A stretch of 64,000 nucleotides of DNA from an uncultured Prevotellaceae bacterium (GCA_900316505.1 ONDH01000004.1:33742-97741), one strand, 5' to 3'; numbered from the stretch's first letter, positions 51,628 to 61,794 are shown. A program made the numbers and translations. The notes: generated by a model from the letters alone, not told the origin.

Positions 51628-52224
51628 ATGCAAGACCTAACTGCATTATACATTGTAGTCCTATTCTGTTTAGTGTTAAACAATTTCTGCCACACTCTGT
51701 TAGCTCATCCACAGATGTTGAGGTGTCTCACCCATACAGGTGTTGGTGTCTCACCCATACAGGTGTTAGCGTCTCACTCATACAGGTGTTTGTGTTTCAT
51801 CCATACACCCAACGAGGTCGCACTCATAGAACTTTCAAAGCGTGAAGAAGGAGTGCTCGGTGCTGCAGTGAATACCATCAGTGGCAAGGTTGACAACATC
51901 AATGAGCACATCGATCAAGTTATGAAAGATGCGCCCACAAAGTTGAAGGTGTCAGTGAATGTCTCTGATGCTGACTGGCAGAGGATGCAAGAACTCCATA
52001 ACCAATGGATGGTACAGGAGAAACAGATGCTTGCCGACCAATACAAACAGCAGGAAACGCTATTGCGGAAGCAAGGTCACAGACTTACGGACATTGTGAG
52101 GAATAACGAGGGTGTCTGGCTGTCACAACATCTGTTTTACATAGTCGGTTCCCTTTCCCTCCTGTCAATCATAACGATTGTGTTGGAGATAGCCTTTTAT
52201 GTGTATTTCCACTGGACTCAATAA
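51628..52224 (+). CDS. Hypothetical protein with C-terminal membrane span, N-terminus derived from a repeat array
   Basis: The open frame encodes 198 residues. Residues from about 25 to 65 are translated from the 23-bp array (51700-51814) and are unlikely to be original. From about residue 70 the sequence looks real: SKREEGVLGAAVNTISGKVD, a helical Gln/Lys-rich region (LHNQWMVQEKQMLADQYKQQ) and a span at about 170-195 (YIVGSLSLLSIITIVLEIAFYV). It is probably the 3' part of a gene whose start was replaced. I do not recognise the family. A start at 51918 is possible. Confidence 0.45.
   Translation: MQDLTALYIVVLFCLVLNNFCHTLLAHPQMLRCLTHTGVGVSPIQVLASHSYRCLCFIHTPNEVALIELSKREEGVLGAAVNTISGKVDNINEHIDQVMKDAPTKLKVSVNVSDADWQRMQELHNQWMVQEKQMLADQYKQQETLLRKQGHRLTDIVRNNEGVWLSQHLFYIVGSLSLLSIITIVLEIAFYVYFHWTQ
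51700..51814. repeat. Five-unit tandem array with 23-bp period
   Basis: Units begin at 51700 (degenerate), 51723, 51746, 51769 and 51792. The consensus is gtgtctcacccatacaggtg followed by ttg. Spacing is exactly 23 bp, the same as in the array at 796-1025, although the sequences differ. Units are contiguous. Confidence 0.82.
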
Positions 52225-52287
52225 GCCCCCACCCTCCGTAGCTACTGAGCGAACGGGGAGGTACGCATCATAGAAACAATTATGGGG

Positions 52288-55200
52288 TTATTTCTTCTTT
52301 GGCTCCTTGTTGAAGCGATAAATCACATGCAGGAGACCATAGGAGGGGATGACATTGTAGAATGTCTCGCTGCGACCCTGGGCATTGACATAGCGGCGCA
52401 CATTGGAAAGTTTGCCCAACAGGTCGAAGCCGTCAAAGAGGATGGTCAGATTTTGCTTGGGCAATCGCTTGGACACGCGGGCATTCCACACCAGTTCGTT
52501 CGTGTTCATCGAGGCTTCGCTGTACCCTCTGCGGCTGTACATCGTCAGGTCTGTCGCCACCTGCATGTTCCAAGGGAGTTCCACTTGTCCACGCACACCA
52601 TACTGATAGGTGAAGGCATTGATGGTGGTGAAGTTCTCGCGGTCACTACCTGAGTGCTGATAGTCCAACTTGCCCTGAGTACCAAATTCCAGTTTATCGG
52701 AGGGGCGCCAAGTCAGCGTGAAGTCTTCCGTCACATAGTTCGACACCACCACCGACTTCGTGGCACCCACACTTTCATCCGTTCCACTCAGATCGACGCT
52801 GTTGGTGTGCGTATAGCCCGCCTTCTGCTTCACGCGCCACTTGTCGTTCTTGTCTATGGCGAAGTCAACACTCGGTGACACATTCATCGACCAGTTGCCG
52901 TCCACATTCTCTGGTGTGACCGTTTGCACACCCGTCTGTTTGTTGTAGATGTAGCCCCAAGCCTCTGCGTTTTCTGTCAGGTTGGCATTGAGACTGACAT
53001 TGAAGAGTGTTTTGCCGAACTTGTCTCGATAGTCTCCATGCACCGTATGCCGACGCTCGTTCTTCAGGTTTGGATTGCTCAGGGTGATGTAGAGCGGGTT
53101 GCTGTCGTCGCGGATGTTGAGCAGGCTCGTCATCGAGGGTGCTGACAATTCCATATTGTAGGAGACATTCAACGAGCGTCCCTTTCCCCATTTAGTATAA
53201 TAGCAGGTAGCGTCAACGTTCATGAATGTGGTGTTGCGATGCAGGAGCGTATCCACCTGTGTGCCCCGATGATAGTCAAGTTTTTCGTGGGTCATAGGAA
53301 ACGACAAGTTCGTGATGAAGTATAAATATCCTCCCTTCTTCAGCGATTTGCTATAGCCGTAACTCAGCATTGGCTCATGCCTGTATTGGTTCTTGACGGA
53401 ATGGGAACTGTTGTTGGCATCGAGTGTGGTGAGCAATTCATCCTTCGAGGGAAGCGATCCCAGCGGATGGCTTTCCACATCCTGCCAGTCCTCCAGTTTA
53501 TTGAGCAGGTAGAGCGGGTTGTCTGTTTTTTCGTAATTGTATTGCAGACGATACCCTACGCCCAAGCGGTGATCCTGTTTCTCATCGAGATCAAACGTAA
53601 CACTCGGATGGAGTAATGCCGTATGATTGCGATTCAGTTGAGGTTGATATCGGTTGCGGAAGTCAGTGGGCTGCTTGCCCTTGGGGTAGTCAATCCGATT
53701 GTGATTATACGAGTTCGACGTCCATTCGTAGAAATCGTAAGAACTGCTGATGTTGAAATGGATGTAGTCATTGTGCGCCGGCGAGAAATTCATGTAGGGA
53801 CCCACATTCGCCCAAACCGTGTGACCGTTTCCCTTCGCCCTCGACTGCGTCCTGTTGATGGCATAGCGTCGGAGCAAATCCCCTGCATCGGGTGCCATGA
53901 TGCTGTCTATCCACGCTTTGCCCAGTTGCTCTTCCACATCGTCGTCGAATGTAGCGTTGCCATTCAGCATCGTGTTGTTCTGATGCCGCCATCTCACCAA
54001 TGGTTCTATCGTGAAGTACAGGTTCTTGATGAGGTCTGCCCAAGGTTCTGAGCGTTGCAACGTCAGTTCATGCTGCGTGTTCAACTCCCACTCATCACTG
54101 CGACGATTGTTAAAACTACGAGAGTAGGTGTCGCCTCCTTCGAGGAAGGTTGCGCTACTGCTGTGCTGCACATCCTCCGTCTTGGTGTAGGATGCCTCCA
54201 AATTACCCTGATAACTGTAGTGGTTCTCTTCCTTCTTCATATAGTTGCCACCCAACTTATACGTGGTTTTCAGTCCTTCCGACTGCTGCAAAGGTGTCCA
54301 CTCGCCCTTCTCACCTGGTGTGCGATAGTCGTTCAGGTTGTTGACATTGGCAAAGAGCACCAGACGCTCGCGGTCGGTGAAGCGCATACCGAAGATACGT
54401 CCCAAGTACTTCGTGTCGAATCGCCCCTCGTCATTCCTGAAGAACGTGGCGCCAACACCCCCTTCGGCATTGGCAATCCAGCCTTTGGCATATTCCTTCT
54501 TCAGTTTCACGTTCATGACAAAAGCCTTCCTCGTCGTCTCCTCGCGTGGCGTTCCCTTCACCTCGTCCGGCACCTTCTCATAGGTCTGGATATTCTTCAC
54601 CATATACGAAGGCATGTTCTCCAAAAGCAGTTCGCGGTCGCTGTCGAAGAAGTCCTTGCCGTTCAGCAGCATCGCATCAATCTGCCGACCGTTCACCGTA
54701 ATGACGCCACCCTGTTCCACTTCCACCCCTGGCAACTTCTTCATCAGTTCGCCCAGCATCGAACCCTCTGCCAGATTGAATGCGTCGGCATCATACACCA
54801 ATGTGTCACCGTCCATGTAGAACTTCAACTTTGTCGCCTTCACCACCACCTCGTCCAGCATCATCTCATTTTTCTTCGGCACAGGCTTCAGATAGACGGT
54901 TTTCAGTTCACGAAGCGTCTCACGTTTATATATCTTTTTCAGTTCAAACGGCACAAACATCGTCTGGTAGCCATCTGCCTCCAACTTGAAGAGATACTTT
55001 CCCGCCTCCTTGAAGCCCTTATAAAGATGCGAACTCTTATAGTCCTCCTCATTCTCATAATACGTAGGCACAGTATCCACGAACGCACTGTCTGCAGCCA
55101 TCAGCAGCGTCACACACCTCATCTTCACGGGGTCATGCGTAAAGTGGTCCTTGATCTCCGCATACACTCTCATCCCTTCCTGCTCCACATACGTGTCAGC

Positions 55201-55311
55201 CTTGACGGTATCAGCAGTCAACGAATCAGCAGCCACCGTGTCCACTTTCACCTCCTGCCCCATCGCCACCACGCTCACAAGGGCAAACAACAATGTCACA
55301 ATCTTTCTCAT
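52288..55311 (-). CDS. Outer-membrane beta-barrel protein, TonB-receptor-like
   Basis: The 1007-residue protein has a signal peptide (MRKIVTLLFALVSVVAMGQ), a regulatory-like N-terminal domain (about 45-145), a plug-like segment (MLDEVVVKATKLKFYMDGDTLVYDADAFN, MLGELMKKLPGVEVEQGGVITVNGRQID) and a long barrel of alternating strands to the end. It belongs to the outer-membrane beta-barrel family with a Dnase-free plug, lacking the SusC signature. It is the last gene of a minus-strand operon with three TlpA-like proteins (4-base gap to the nearest). Function is likely transport or envelope assembly. Confidence 0.85.
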   Translation of the reverse strand: MRKIVTLLFALVSVVAMGQEVKVDTVAADSLTADTVKADTYVEQEGMRVYAEIKDHFTHDPVKMRCVTLLMAADSAFVDTVPTYYENEEDYKSSHLYKGFKEAGKYLFKLEADGYQTMFVPFELKKIYKRETLRELKTVYLKPVPKKNEMMLDEVVVKATKLKFYMDGDTLVYDADAFNLAEGSMLGELMKKLPGVEVEQGGVITVNGRQIDAMLLNGKDFFDSDRELLLENMPSYMVKNIQTYEKVPDEVKGTPREETTRKAFVMNVKLKKEYAKGWIANAEGGVGATFFRNDEGRFDTKYLGRIFGMRFTDRERLVLFANVNNLNDYRTPGEKGEWTPLQQSEGLKTTYKLGGNYMKKEENHYSYQGNLEASYTKTEDVQHSSSATFLEGGDTYSRSFNNRRSDEWELNTQHELTLQRSEPWADLIKNLYFTIEPLVRWRHQNNTMLNGNATFDDDVEEQLGKAWIDSIMAPDAGDLLRRYAINRTQSRAKGNGHTVWANVGPYMNFSPAHNDYIHFNISSSYDFYEWTSNSYNHNRIDYPKGKQPTDFRNRYQPQLNRNHTALLHPSVTFDLDEKQDHRLGVGYRLQYNYEKTDNPLYLLNKLEDWQDVESHPLGSLPSKDELLTTLDANNSSHSVKNQYRHEPMLSYGYSKSLKKGGYLYFITNLSFPMTHEKLDYHRGTQVDTLLHRNTTFMNVDATCYYTKWGKGRSLNVSYNMELSAPSMTSLLNIRDDSNPLYITLSNPNLKNERRHTVHGDYRDKFGKTLFNVSLNANLTENAEAWGYIYNKQTGVQTVTPENVDGNWSMNVSPSVDFAIDKNDKWRVKQKAGYTHTNSVDLSGTDESVGATKSVVVSNYVTEDFTLTWRPSDKLEFGTQGKLDYQHSGSDRENFTTINAFTYQYGVRGQVELPWNMQVATDLTMYSRRGYSEASMNTNELVWNARVSKRLPKQNLTILFDGFDLLGKLSNVRRYVNAQGRSETFYNVIPSYGLLHVIYRFNKEPKKK

Positions 55312-55315
55312 TCTT

Positions 55316-57052
55316 TTATTTCGTTGCCTTTTCCAATTCTTTCTTCATGGCCTCTACACCAGGGAAGCCTGTAGTCAGATACGTCCTCTCTCCCTTGGAG
55401 TTATAGATGGCGTAGGTGGGGTATGCCTGTTCACCATATTGCTGAAGAATATGATTTAACTGTTCCTCCGTCAGGTAGTAGTGCTCCCCGTGTATGTCAG
55501 GGATGAGGTCTTTCCATGTGTCGAACTCAGAGGTGGATGAGGTCATGTAGATATACACGATGTCCTTGCCCTCCAGTTCCTGCTTCATCGGCTTCATTTG
55601 GTCAATAGCGACCCTGCAGGGACCGCACCATGTAGCCCAGATGTCGATGAGCGCAGTCTTGCCTTTGTAGCGGTCAAGGATGGTTGACAAGATGCTGTCG
55701 GGTGAGATGTCTGTCATATCCAAATAATGTATATGGTCATCACCTGTAACCTTCTCCTTGTTGGATGCAACACGCTGTTTGTATTCCGTCACATACTTGT
55801 CGTACAAGTCCGACAGATTCTTGTCCTCGATGAGCGGTTTGGGAACATCCTTCCCATCGAGCACTTGGGGCAGATAGTAGCAATAGCGGGCAAGGTCGGC
55901 ATTGATGCCCCTTGCATCAGCCATCACATAGTATTTGCTGGCATCAACAAAACCGTTGCCAAACACGGCTTTGGGTGAATAAAGATTCTTTGTGTAGTAT
56001 TGTCGGATATAATCTTTGAACCCTTTCGTTTGTTTCAACGAGTCTGCAACATACATGAGGTCCAAAGGCGGTGTATACGCCTCAGCAAAAAAATAATCCA
56101 TTATTGTTTTACTGCAGGATAGCCCCTTATATATATCCAAGTCAATGCTCATTTGTTTCTTGCAAGCGTCCATTAGAGTCTGGACATCATGGATATCTTC
56201 CCACTTGGGATATTTATCCTTCTGCTCCTTGTATCCGCTTTCGACATCCTCTGCCGTAGAATCGAACTCCTTGTCGAACCTGGCAAAATATCCCTTGAAC
56301 CCCACGAACTTACTATTGATCCCACTTTCATCCTGCAACATATCAATCAACACCGTCACCTCCTTGCCTGGAGCAAGATAAAGAACACAAAACGAAGCCC
56401 AAGGTATATTGTAAAGGGTGGCGTACACAACTTGTGGAAAACAGATGGGCAGACTCAAATCCGCTTCCCCATCATCGTTCAGCCGCACCTTCGCATCCAC
56501 AGGTTCAGCAGGGTTCTTCAAATCCACATACTGAACCATGGTGGCAGGTTGGTCGCTATACTTCAAGTCCTCCATCACATCATCCTCTGCATAGTCCGCC
56601 AGGTATTCCTCTGGCACAGGGGTGACAGGCATCGTGTAACTCTTCTCGTGGATGCTGAACACCTTGAAATCGTTGGGTGCCGTGCCCTCCATGAAATCAA
56701 ACTCTTTGGTGTCAGGCGGAAGCGGCTTGAAATAAAGGACAAATTCCTTTGTCCATGTCTCCTCATCGGTGTGGTGCTGTTCTCCCAGCGTGATGCTGTC
56801 ACTTCCGATGATGGCATACTTCTTGCCATCCGATTCCAGATAACTCTCCTTGGAAATCAGGAACCACGAAGTTGGTGAATTATTATAAGAAGCATACAAG
56901 GTGGTCTTTTCAGGGGTGAGTTCCACCTTGTTAATTTCAAACTGCGGATTGGGAGAATAACTTTTCATCAGGTCCTCCCACACAACCTTTGTCTGTCCCA
57001 TTGCCACCAATGCGGCAACAGCCAGCACGAAAGTGATAATTGTTCTTTTCAT
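55316..57052 (-). CDS. TlpA-like thioredoxin-fold protein, paralogue 1
   Basis: The 578-residue exported protein has a signal peptide (MKRTIITFVLAVAALVAMGQ), a long N-terminal region without a recognised catalytic motif, and a C-terminal thioredoxin domain with KTALIDIWATWCGPCRVAID (WCGPC), then DIVYIYMTSSTSEFDTW and the cis-Pro region QAYPTYAIYNSKGE. It should act as a periplasmic thiol-disulfide reductase. The start at 57052 was chosen because the sister genes have the same signal peptide. Genes on both sides are 1 and 4 bases away. Confidence 0.88.
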   Translation of the reverse strand: MKRTIITFVLAVAALVAMGQTKVVWEDLMKSYSPNPQFEINKVELTPEKTTLYASYNNSPTSWFLISKESYLESDGKKYAIIGSDSITLGEQHHTDEETWTKEFVLYFKPLPPDTKEFDFMEGTAPNDFKVFSIHEKSYTMPVTPVPEEYLADYAEDDVMEDLKYSDQPATMVQYVDLKNPAEPVDAKVRLNDDGEADLSLPICFPQVVYATLYNIPWASFCVLYLAPGKEVTVLIDMLQDESGINSKFVGFKGYFARFDKEFDSTAEDVESGYKEQKDKYPKWEDIHDVQTLMDACKKQMSIDLDIYKGLSCSKTIMDYFFAEAYTPPLDLMYVADSLKQTKGFKDYIRQYYTKNLYSPKAVFGNGFVDASKYYVMADARGINADLARYCYYLPQVLDGKDVPKPLIEDKNLSDLYDKYVTEYKQRVASNKEKVTGDDHIHYLDMTDISPDSILSTILDRYKGKTALIDIWATWCGPCRVAIDQMKPMKQELEGKDIVYIYMTSSTSEFDTWKDLIPDIHGEHYYLTEEQLNHILQQYGEQAYPTYAIYNSKGERTYLTTGFPGVEAMKKELEKATK

Positions 57053-57053
57053 A

Positions 57054-58801
57054 TTATTTGCCAATTGCTTTCTCCAATTCCTCCTTGATGGTCTCCACAC
57101 CTGGGAAACCCGCTGTTGTGTATGTCAAGTTCCCGTCCGATGAATAGATGGCGTAGGTGGGATAACCATCGGATTTGTGTTGCTCCATCATGAAGTTACG
57201 TTGTTCATCCGTTAGGTAGTATTGCTCGCCCCCGATGTTTGGACTGAGTTCCTTCCATGTATCGACAGGCGAGGTAGATGAGGTGATGTAGATATATACG
57301 ATGTCCTTGTCTGCGAGTTCCTTCTTCAGCGGTTCCATCTGTTCGATGCCATACCTGCAAGGGACGCACCAAGTTGCCCAGATGTCTATCATCACCACTT
57401 TGCCCTTGTAGCGTTCGAAAAGTGTGGGCAGCACATCCTTGGGCTCCACTTCTGTCATATCCAGATAATGCACATTGGCTTGATCGGCAAACCCTTCTTT
57501 GTTGGAGGCGATGCCACTCCTGTATTCTTCTGCATATTTGTCGTACAGGTCGGATAGCGCTTTGTCTTCGAGGAGCGGTTTGGCGATATCCTTCCCTTGC
57601 AACACTTGAGGCAGATAGTAGCAGTAGCGGGCAAGGTCGGCATTGATGCCCCTTGCATCAGCCATCACAAAGTATTTGCTGTCATCGACAAATCTGTTGC
57701 TAAACACAGCTTTGGGTGAATACAGATTCTTGGTGCAATGCTGAAGGATATAGTCAATGAATTCCTTCGTTTGCATCAGCGAGTCAAGAGCGTTTTCGAG
57801 GTAAACAGGGGGATCGTCTATCTGGCTTACCATATACTCAATCACCGTTTTGCTGTAGGACAAGCTCTGGGGCAGTTCCTTCCAATATGAACACACCTTC
57901 TCATAAGCGTCTATCAAAGTCTTCACATCGTGGATATCCTCCCATTTAGGACTTTGTTCCATTTTCTCACTCACTGCTTTTTCACACTCCACCATCATAG
58001 GATACAACTCCTTGTCGAACTTGGCGAAATATCCTTTGAAGCCCACGAACTTGCTATTGATTCCACTATCATCATGCAGCATGTCTATCAACATCGTCAC
58101 CTCCTTGCCTGGAACAAGATAAAGACCACAATGTGAAGCCCACGGAATATTGTAGAGGGTGGCGTACACCACTTGTGGGAAACAGATGGGCAGACTCAAA
58201 TCCGCTTCCCCATCATCGTTCAGCCGCACCTTCGCATCCACAGGTTCAGCAGGGTTCTTCAAATCCACATACTGAACCTGAAATGGATGGTGGCTGGTTC
58301 ATCGCTGTATTTCATTTCCGCCAGCACATCCTCCTCCGCATAGTCGGCTTTGTATTCATCTGGCACAGGAGTGACGGGCATCGTGTAACTCTCCTCATGG
58401 ATGTTGAACACCTTGAAATCATACGAATCCGTGCCTTCCAGAAAGTCAAACTCCTTCGTGTCAAGAGGCAAGGGCTTGAAATAAAGGACGAACCCCCTGG
58501 CCCAAGTCTCCTCGTCGGTGTAGCACTCCTCATCCAGCGCGATGCTGTCACTCCCGACAATGGCATACTTCTTGCCATCCGATTGCAGATAACTCTCTTT
58601 GGAAACCCGAAACCACTCATCTGGTGGATACTGATATACGACATGCAGCGTCGTCTTCTCCTTCGAGAACTCCACCTTTGTTATCATAAACTGAGGATTG
58701 GGAGAATAGCCTACCGCCAACTCTTCCCACACCACCTTCTCCTGTCCCATTGCCATCAAAGTGGCAACTGCCAGCACAAAAGTGATAATTGTTCTTTTCA
58801 T
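57054..58801 (-). pseudogene. TlpA-like paralogue 2, disrupted by an 8-bp insertion
   Basis: The first part (58801 to 58259, 180 residues) carries the signal peptide and N-terminal domain. The second part (58268 to 57054) carries the rest, with the thioredoxin motif IDIWATWCVPCRYGIEQ. Compared with paralogue 1, eight extra bases (58279-58286) lie where that gene reads DQPATMVQYVDLKNP; here the frame runs DEPATIHFRFSMWI and stops. A GTG at 58268 could restart translation. Around 100 bp next to the break are identical to paralogue 1, suggesting gene conversion. Both parts otherwise look intact, so the shift is recent. Confidence 0.85.
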
Positions 58802-58805
58802 ATAT

Positions 58806-61073
58806 TTATTTCTCTTTCTTATCCACTTTATTGAAGAATATTTTCATCGCGCCCACATTGCGAGCATCAGCATTGATGTCGTAGAGTTTTCCCTCTTTGT
58901 CGAAGATCTTATAGTAGGGGAAGCCACCCACTTGCAGGAACTCTTCGATGGCACGTTGCTGTTCTGCGGGCAGATTGTAGTGAACAATGTTGTCGCCCGT
59001 CAGGTTGTATGCCTTGATAACGTTCTTCCACTCCTCGTCGGACGTTTCATTCGCCAGATAGAGATAGACGATATCGTGGTCTTTCAGCGCATCCTTCAGT
59101 TCGTGCGACTCCTTTAAGGCAGCCTTGCATGGTCCACACCAAGAACCCCAGATGTCCAAATAAACGAACTTTCCCCGATACGGCTCTATCAGTTTTGCCA
59201 ACAAAGCCTCTCCATCATCGATACCCTCCACTTCGTCTGCGGAGCGAAGGCTTTGGGTGGCAGTGAATTGCTGGTTCCGAAGTTCAACAAACTTCTGGTA
59301 CACTTGCATCACACACTCATGCAACGTCGGAACTGTCACCAGTTCGTCCACATATGCCAGAGCCGCATTGGGTAACGGACGGATGCGCTCATCCATCCAG
59401 TTGTTCATATGCCGTGCAAACATCAGCGACTTGATGAATGAGTCCACCTTCATTCCTTTTATATATTCATAGAAAGATGTAATCTGTGCCATCATGAACA
59501 TCTCGCGAGCCTCTTCTTCAGATGAAGCTGAATTGGTGATTCGTTTGGTTGGGGTGAAGAACTCAAGCAAACTTGTATAATAAGACAGCGGATAGTTGAT
59601 GCGATCTGTCGCCAAAAGTGAGGTGTTTAAGTGTCTCGGCAACTCATCATTGATGAAATCGACCGCAGCGGAGGGGAGGGTGTCATTTTTCATGCAATCC
59701 ATACTGCGATAGATGAACCAACTTACAGCACCAGAACGTGCTATGTTCTCCGCTTGAATCCGAAAGCGTTCCGACAAAGTGGGATTCGCTTGGCAGACAC
59801 TGTCAACTGCCGCGAGATCTGTGCGGATGCATGCCTTGCAAACATCCATGTAGTTCACGATATCGGTGGCAGTGATGGAATCCTTTTCCTCTGGAGGTTC
59901 CGATCTCCACGGCACATGATGGGCAAAGAGTTCGTTCTGCAAACGTGCATTCTTTCCCATCACCAGTTGCTGTCCTGTCTCTTTGTCCCAAAGCATGAAA
60001 TAAGTCTCTCCTGGCTCCACTATAACATCCCATTGGTCCCAATCAGAAAGGGCAATCGTTTGCAGATTCACCACAGGGATGGTGACTTGGAAGCGTCCCA
60101 ACGAATCAAGGGGTATCTTTTCATCATAGACACTCAGAAATGATCCCTCATACAAATCGGTGAAATAACTGACTATATGAACGTTGTCCATCTTCTCCTT
60201 CGAATGGAGGACGGCTCCCACAATGGTGACCGAATCCCCCTGTCGGAAAGCATTGTCGTGAAACTCGGTACTCATGTCCTTGGTGGGGTAATCGGGCAGA
60301 AATCTATCTGTAATCATCGAATACACTTCTTTCTTTCCTTGCTTCGTGTCAATCTGTATGATGCGCTTGCCCTGCTTGTCTTTGCCTACCTTCACATCCA
60401 GACATCTGATAACAGGTTTGTCGTAACGGAATTCATCTTTGCCAATCTTTACATTCAGCCATCCTGACTCATTCCATATCGTGAATTTGGCATTATCTAC
60501 AGGCTTGTTCACATCTGGTTTTTCCATGTAGTTCCAGAACTGACCATCATAAATCACAAAATCCTCCAAGAAAGCAATGTCCCAATCTCCTGTTCTCTCA
60601 TTTCTCCAATAGGAAGGAAAGAACTGTTTCCATCGCTCCTCCACAGGCTTGATGCCCTTGATTTGGAAAGCCCCCTCTCCGTCGCCTTCAATGAAGTCGA
60701 AAGATTTTGTGCCCCGAGGCAGTGGCGGGAAATGAAACACCACATCACGTTTACCGTCTTTATTTGTCCGTTCTTGCTTGTTCAATTCTATTCCATCAGC
60801 AGAGAGAACGGTGTAGCGGTTATTGCCAACTTTCAGGTAGATGTCACTTGCAAATAGGAACCAATAATCAGGGATAGGAGTTTGCATCACGGTTATGTAC
60901 ACCAAGGTCTCCATATCCATTAGTTCAACCCTCGTCACATCTAAGAATAGCCCGGTTCCAGTACCATTATGTGACCTAAACTCTGTGGTGGGCTTTTCCC
61001 ACACAACCTTTGTCTGTCCCATTGCCATCATTGCGGCAACGACCAGTACGAAAGTAAGAATTGTTCTTTTCAT
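58806..61073 (-). CDS. TlpA-like thioredoxin-fold protein, paralogue 3 (long form)
   Basis: The 755-residue exported protein has the same type of signal peptide (MKRTILTFVLVVAAMMAMGQ), a long N-terminal region of several beta-rich domains (SVTIVGAVLHSKEKMDNVHI and PVVNLQTIALSDWDQW recall DUF4369-type domains), and a C-terminal thioredoxin domain with FVYLDIWGSWCGPCKAALKE and GGFPYYKIFDKEGKL. It is more distant from paralogues 1 and 2 than they are from each other. It lies 4 bases before paralogue 2 in the operon. Confidence 0.88.
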   Translation of the reverse strand: MKRTILTFVLVVAAMMAMGQTKVVWEKPTTEFRSHNGTGTGLFLDVTRVELMDMETLVYITVMQTPIPDYWFLFASDIYLKVGNNRYTVLSADGIELNKQERTNKDGKRDVVFHFPPLPRGTKSFDFIEGDGEGAFQIKGIKPVEERWKQFFPSYWRNERTGDWDIAFLEDFVIYDGQFWNYMEKPDVNKPVDNAKFTIWNESGWLNVKIGKDEFRYDKPVIRCLDVKVGKDKQGKRIIQIDTKQGKKEVYSMITDRFLPDYPTKDMSTEFHDNAFRQGDSVTIVGAVLHSKEKMDNVHIVSYFTDLYEGSFLSVYDEKIPLDSLGRFQVTIPVVNLQTIALSDWDQWDVIVEPGETYFMLWDKETGQQLVMGKNARLQNELFAHHVPWRSEPPEEKDSITATDIVNYMDVCKACIRTDLAAVDSVCQANPTLSERFRIQAENIARSGAVSWFIYRSMDCMKNDTLPSAAVDFINDELPRHLNTSLLATDRINYPLSYYTSLLEFFTPTKRITNSASSEEEAREMFMMAQITSFYEYIKGMKVDSFIKSLMFARHMNNWMDERIRPLPNAALAYVDELVTVPTLHECVMQVYQKFVELRNQQFTATQSLRSADEVEGIDDGEALLAKLIEPYRGKFVYLDIWGSWCGPCKAALKESHELKDALKDHDIVYLYLANETSDEEWKNVIKAYNLTGDNIVHYNLPAEQQRAIEEFLQVGGFPYYKIFDKEGKLYDINADARNVGAMKIFFNKVDKKEK

Positions 61074-61090
61074 TGTTCATTTGTTTGTTC

Positions 61091-61747
61091 TTATATTTTC
61101 ATATAATGATCTATCACCTTTTTCATCCTACCCTCAAAAATAGATTGTGGAATCATCCCTTTCAATGTTTCTTTGGAAATGGTGTCTCTCATGGTTTCAT
61201 TGATGAGTACACGGCGCATTATATAATACATGGCACAACCCTCCTCATCACCATGTCGCTTCAGGTAGTCTTTTATGATGAAGTCTGATTCTGTTCTGTG
61301 AATGTGTGGTCCTCTCACCAGTTCGTCCGCTTTCTTCCATTGCTCATAAAGACCAGTGCCGCTTAAATAGAATTGGTCGTCCACCACCTTCAATTCTGCT
61401 GTTTCTCCTGGCACGCAAGGAAACATCGTGCCATAATTGCCGATAGAATCATCGGAGAATATGGTTCCTATGACTGCAAAATATACATTATCGAGATAGA
61501 CGGAGTAGGAAGCATCCTTTCCATCTATGAAAATGGTGTCAATACGATCAAGTTTTCCATCAACCTCCTTGCTGAGAAATACTTTATAGCCTTTCACTAC
61601 GGGCTCGTGGCCTTCAACAACATGGATGTTCAGCTTAAAATCACCCGAAGCGGCATCCTTTTCCTGTTTGCCAACACAAGACGTGAAGATTGTCATTCCA
61701 AACACATTCAGGCATAATGCCATCAAGATAAAAAATAACTTTTTCAT
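61091..61747 (-). CDS. DUF4369-like lipoprotein, first gene of the TlpA operon
   Basis: The 218-residue protein has a lipobox (MTIFTSC, lipidated Cys24) and then a DUF4369-like domain (FKLNIHVVEGHEPVVKGYKV, MFPCVPGETAELKVVDDQFY, LSGTGLYEQW). In related proteins this domain precedes a thioredoxin domain, but here the protein ends with a helical region instead. The start at 61747 gives a proper lipoprotein signal; the frame is open upstream to 61867 but the promoter at 61795 excludes that. It is 17 bases before the long TlpA gene and heads a five-gene unit. Confidence 0.8.
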   Translation of the reverse strand: MKKLFFILMALCLNVFGMTIFTSCVGKQEKDAASGDFKLNIHVVEGHEPVVKGYKVFLSKEVDGKLDRIDTIFIDGKDASYSVYLDNVYFAVIGTIFSDDSIGNYGTMFPCVPGETAELKVVDDQFYLSGTGLYEQWKKADELVRGPHIHRTESDFIIKDYLKRHGDEEGCAMYYIMRRVLINETMRDTISKETLKGMIPQSIFEGRMKKVIDHYMKI

Positions 61748-61794
61748 TGTTGTTTTGTTAAATGATTGTTTTTTCTTTATAGGTTTTGCGCCTG

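Noticed and set aside
54055..55374. 439-codon plus-strand frame opposite the outer-membrane barrel gene
   Set aside because: It is His/Leu/Arg-rich, fully antisense to a gene with clear domains, and typical of shadow frames.
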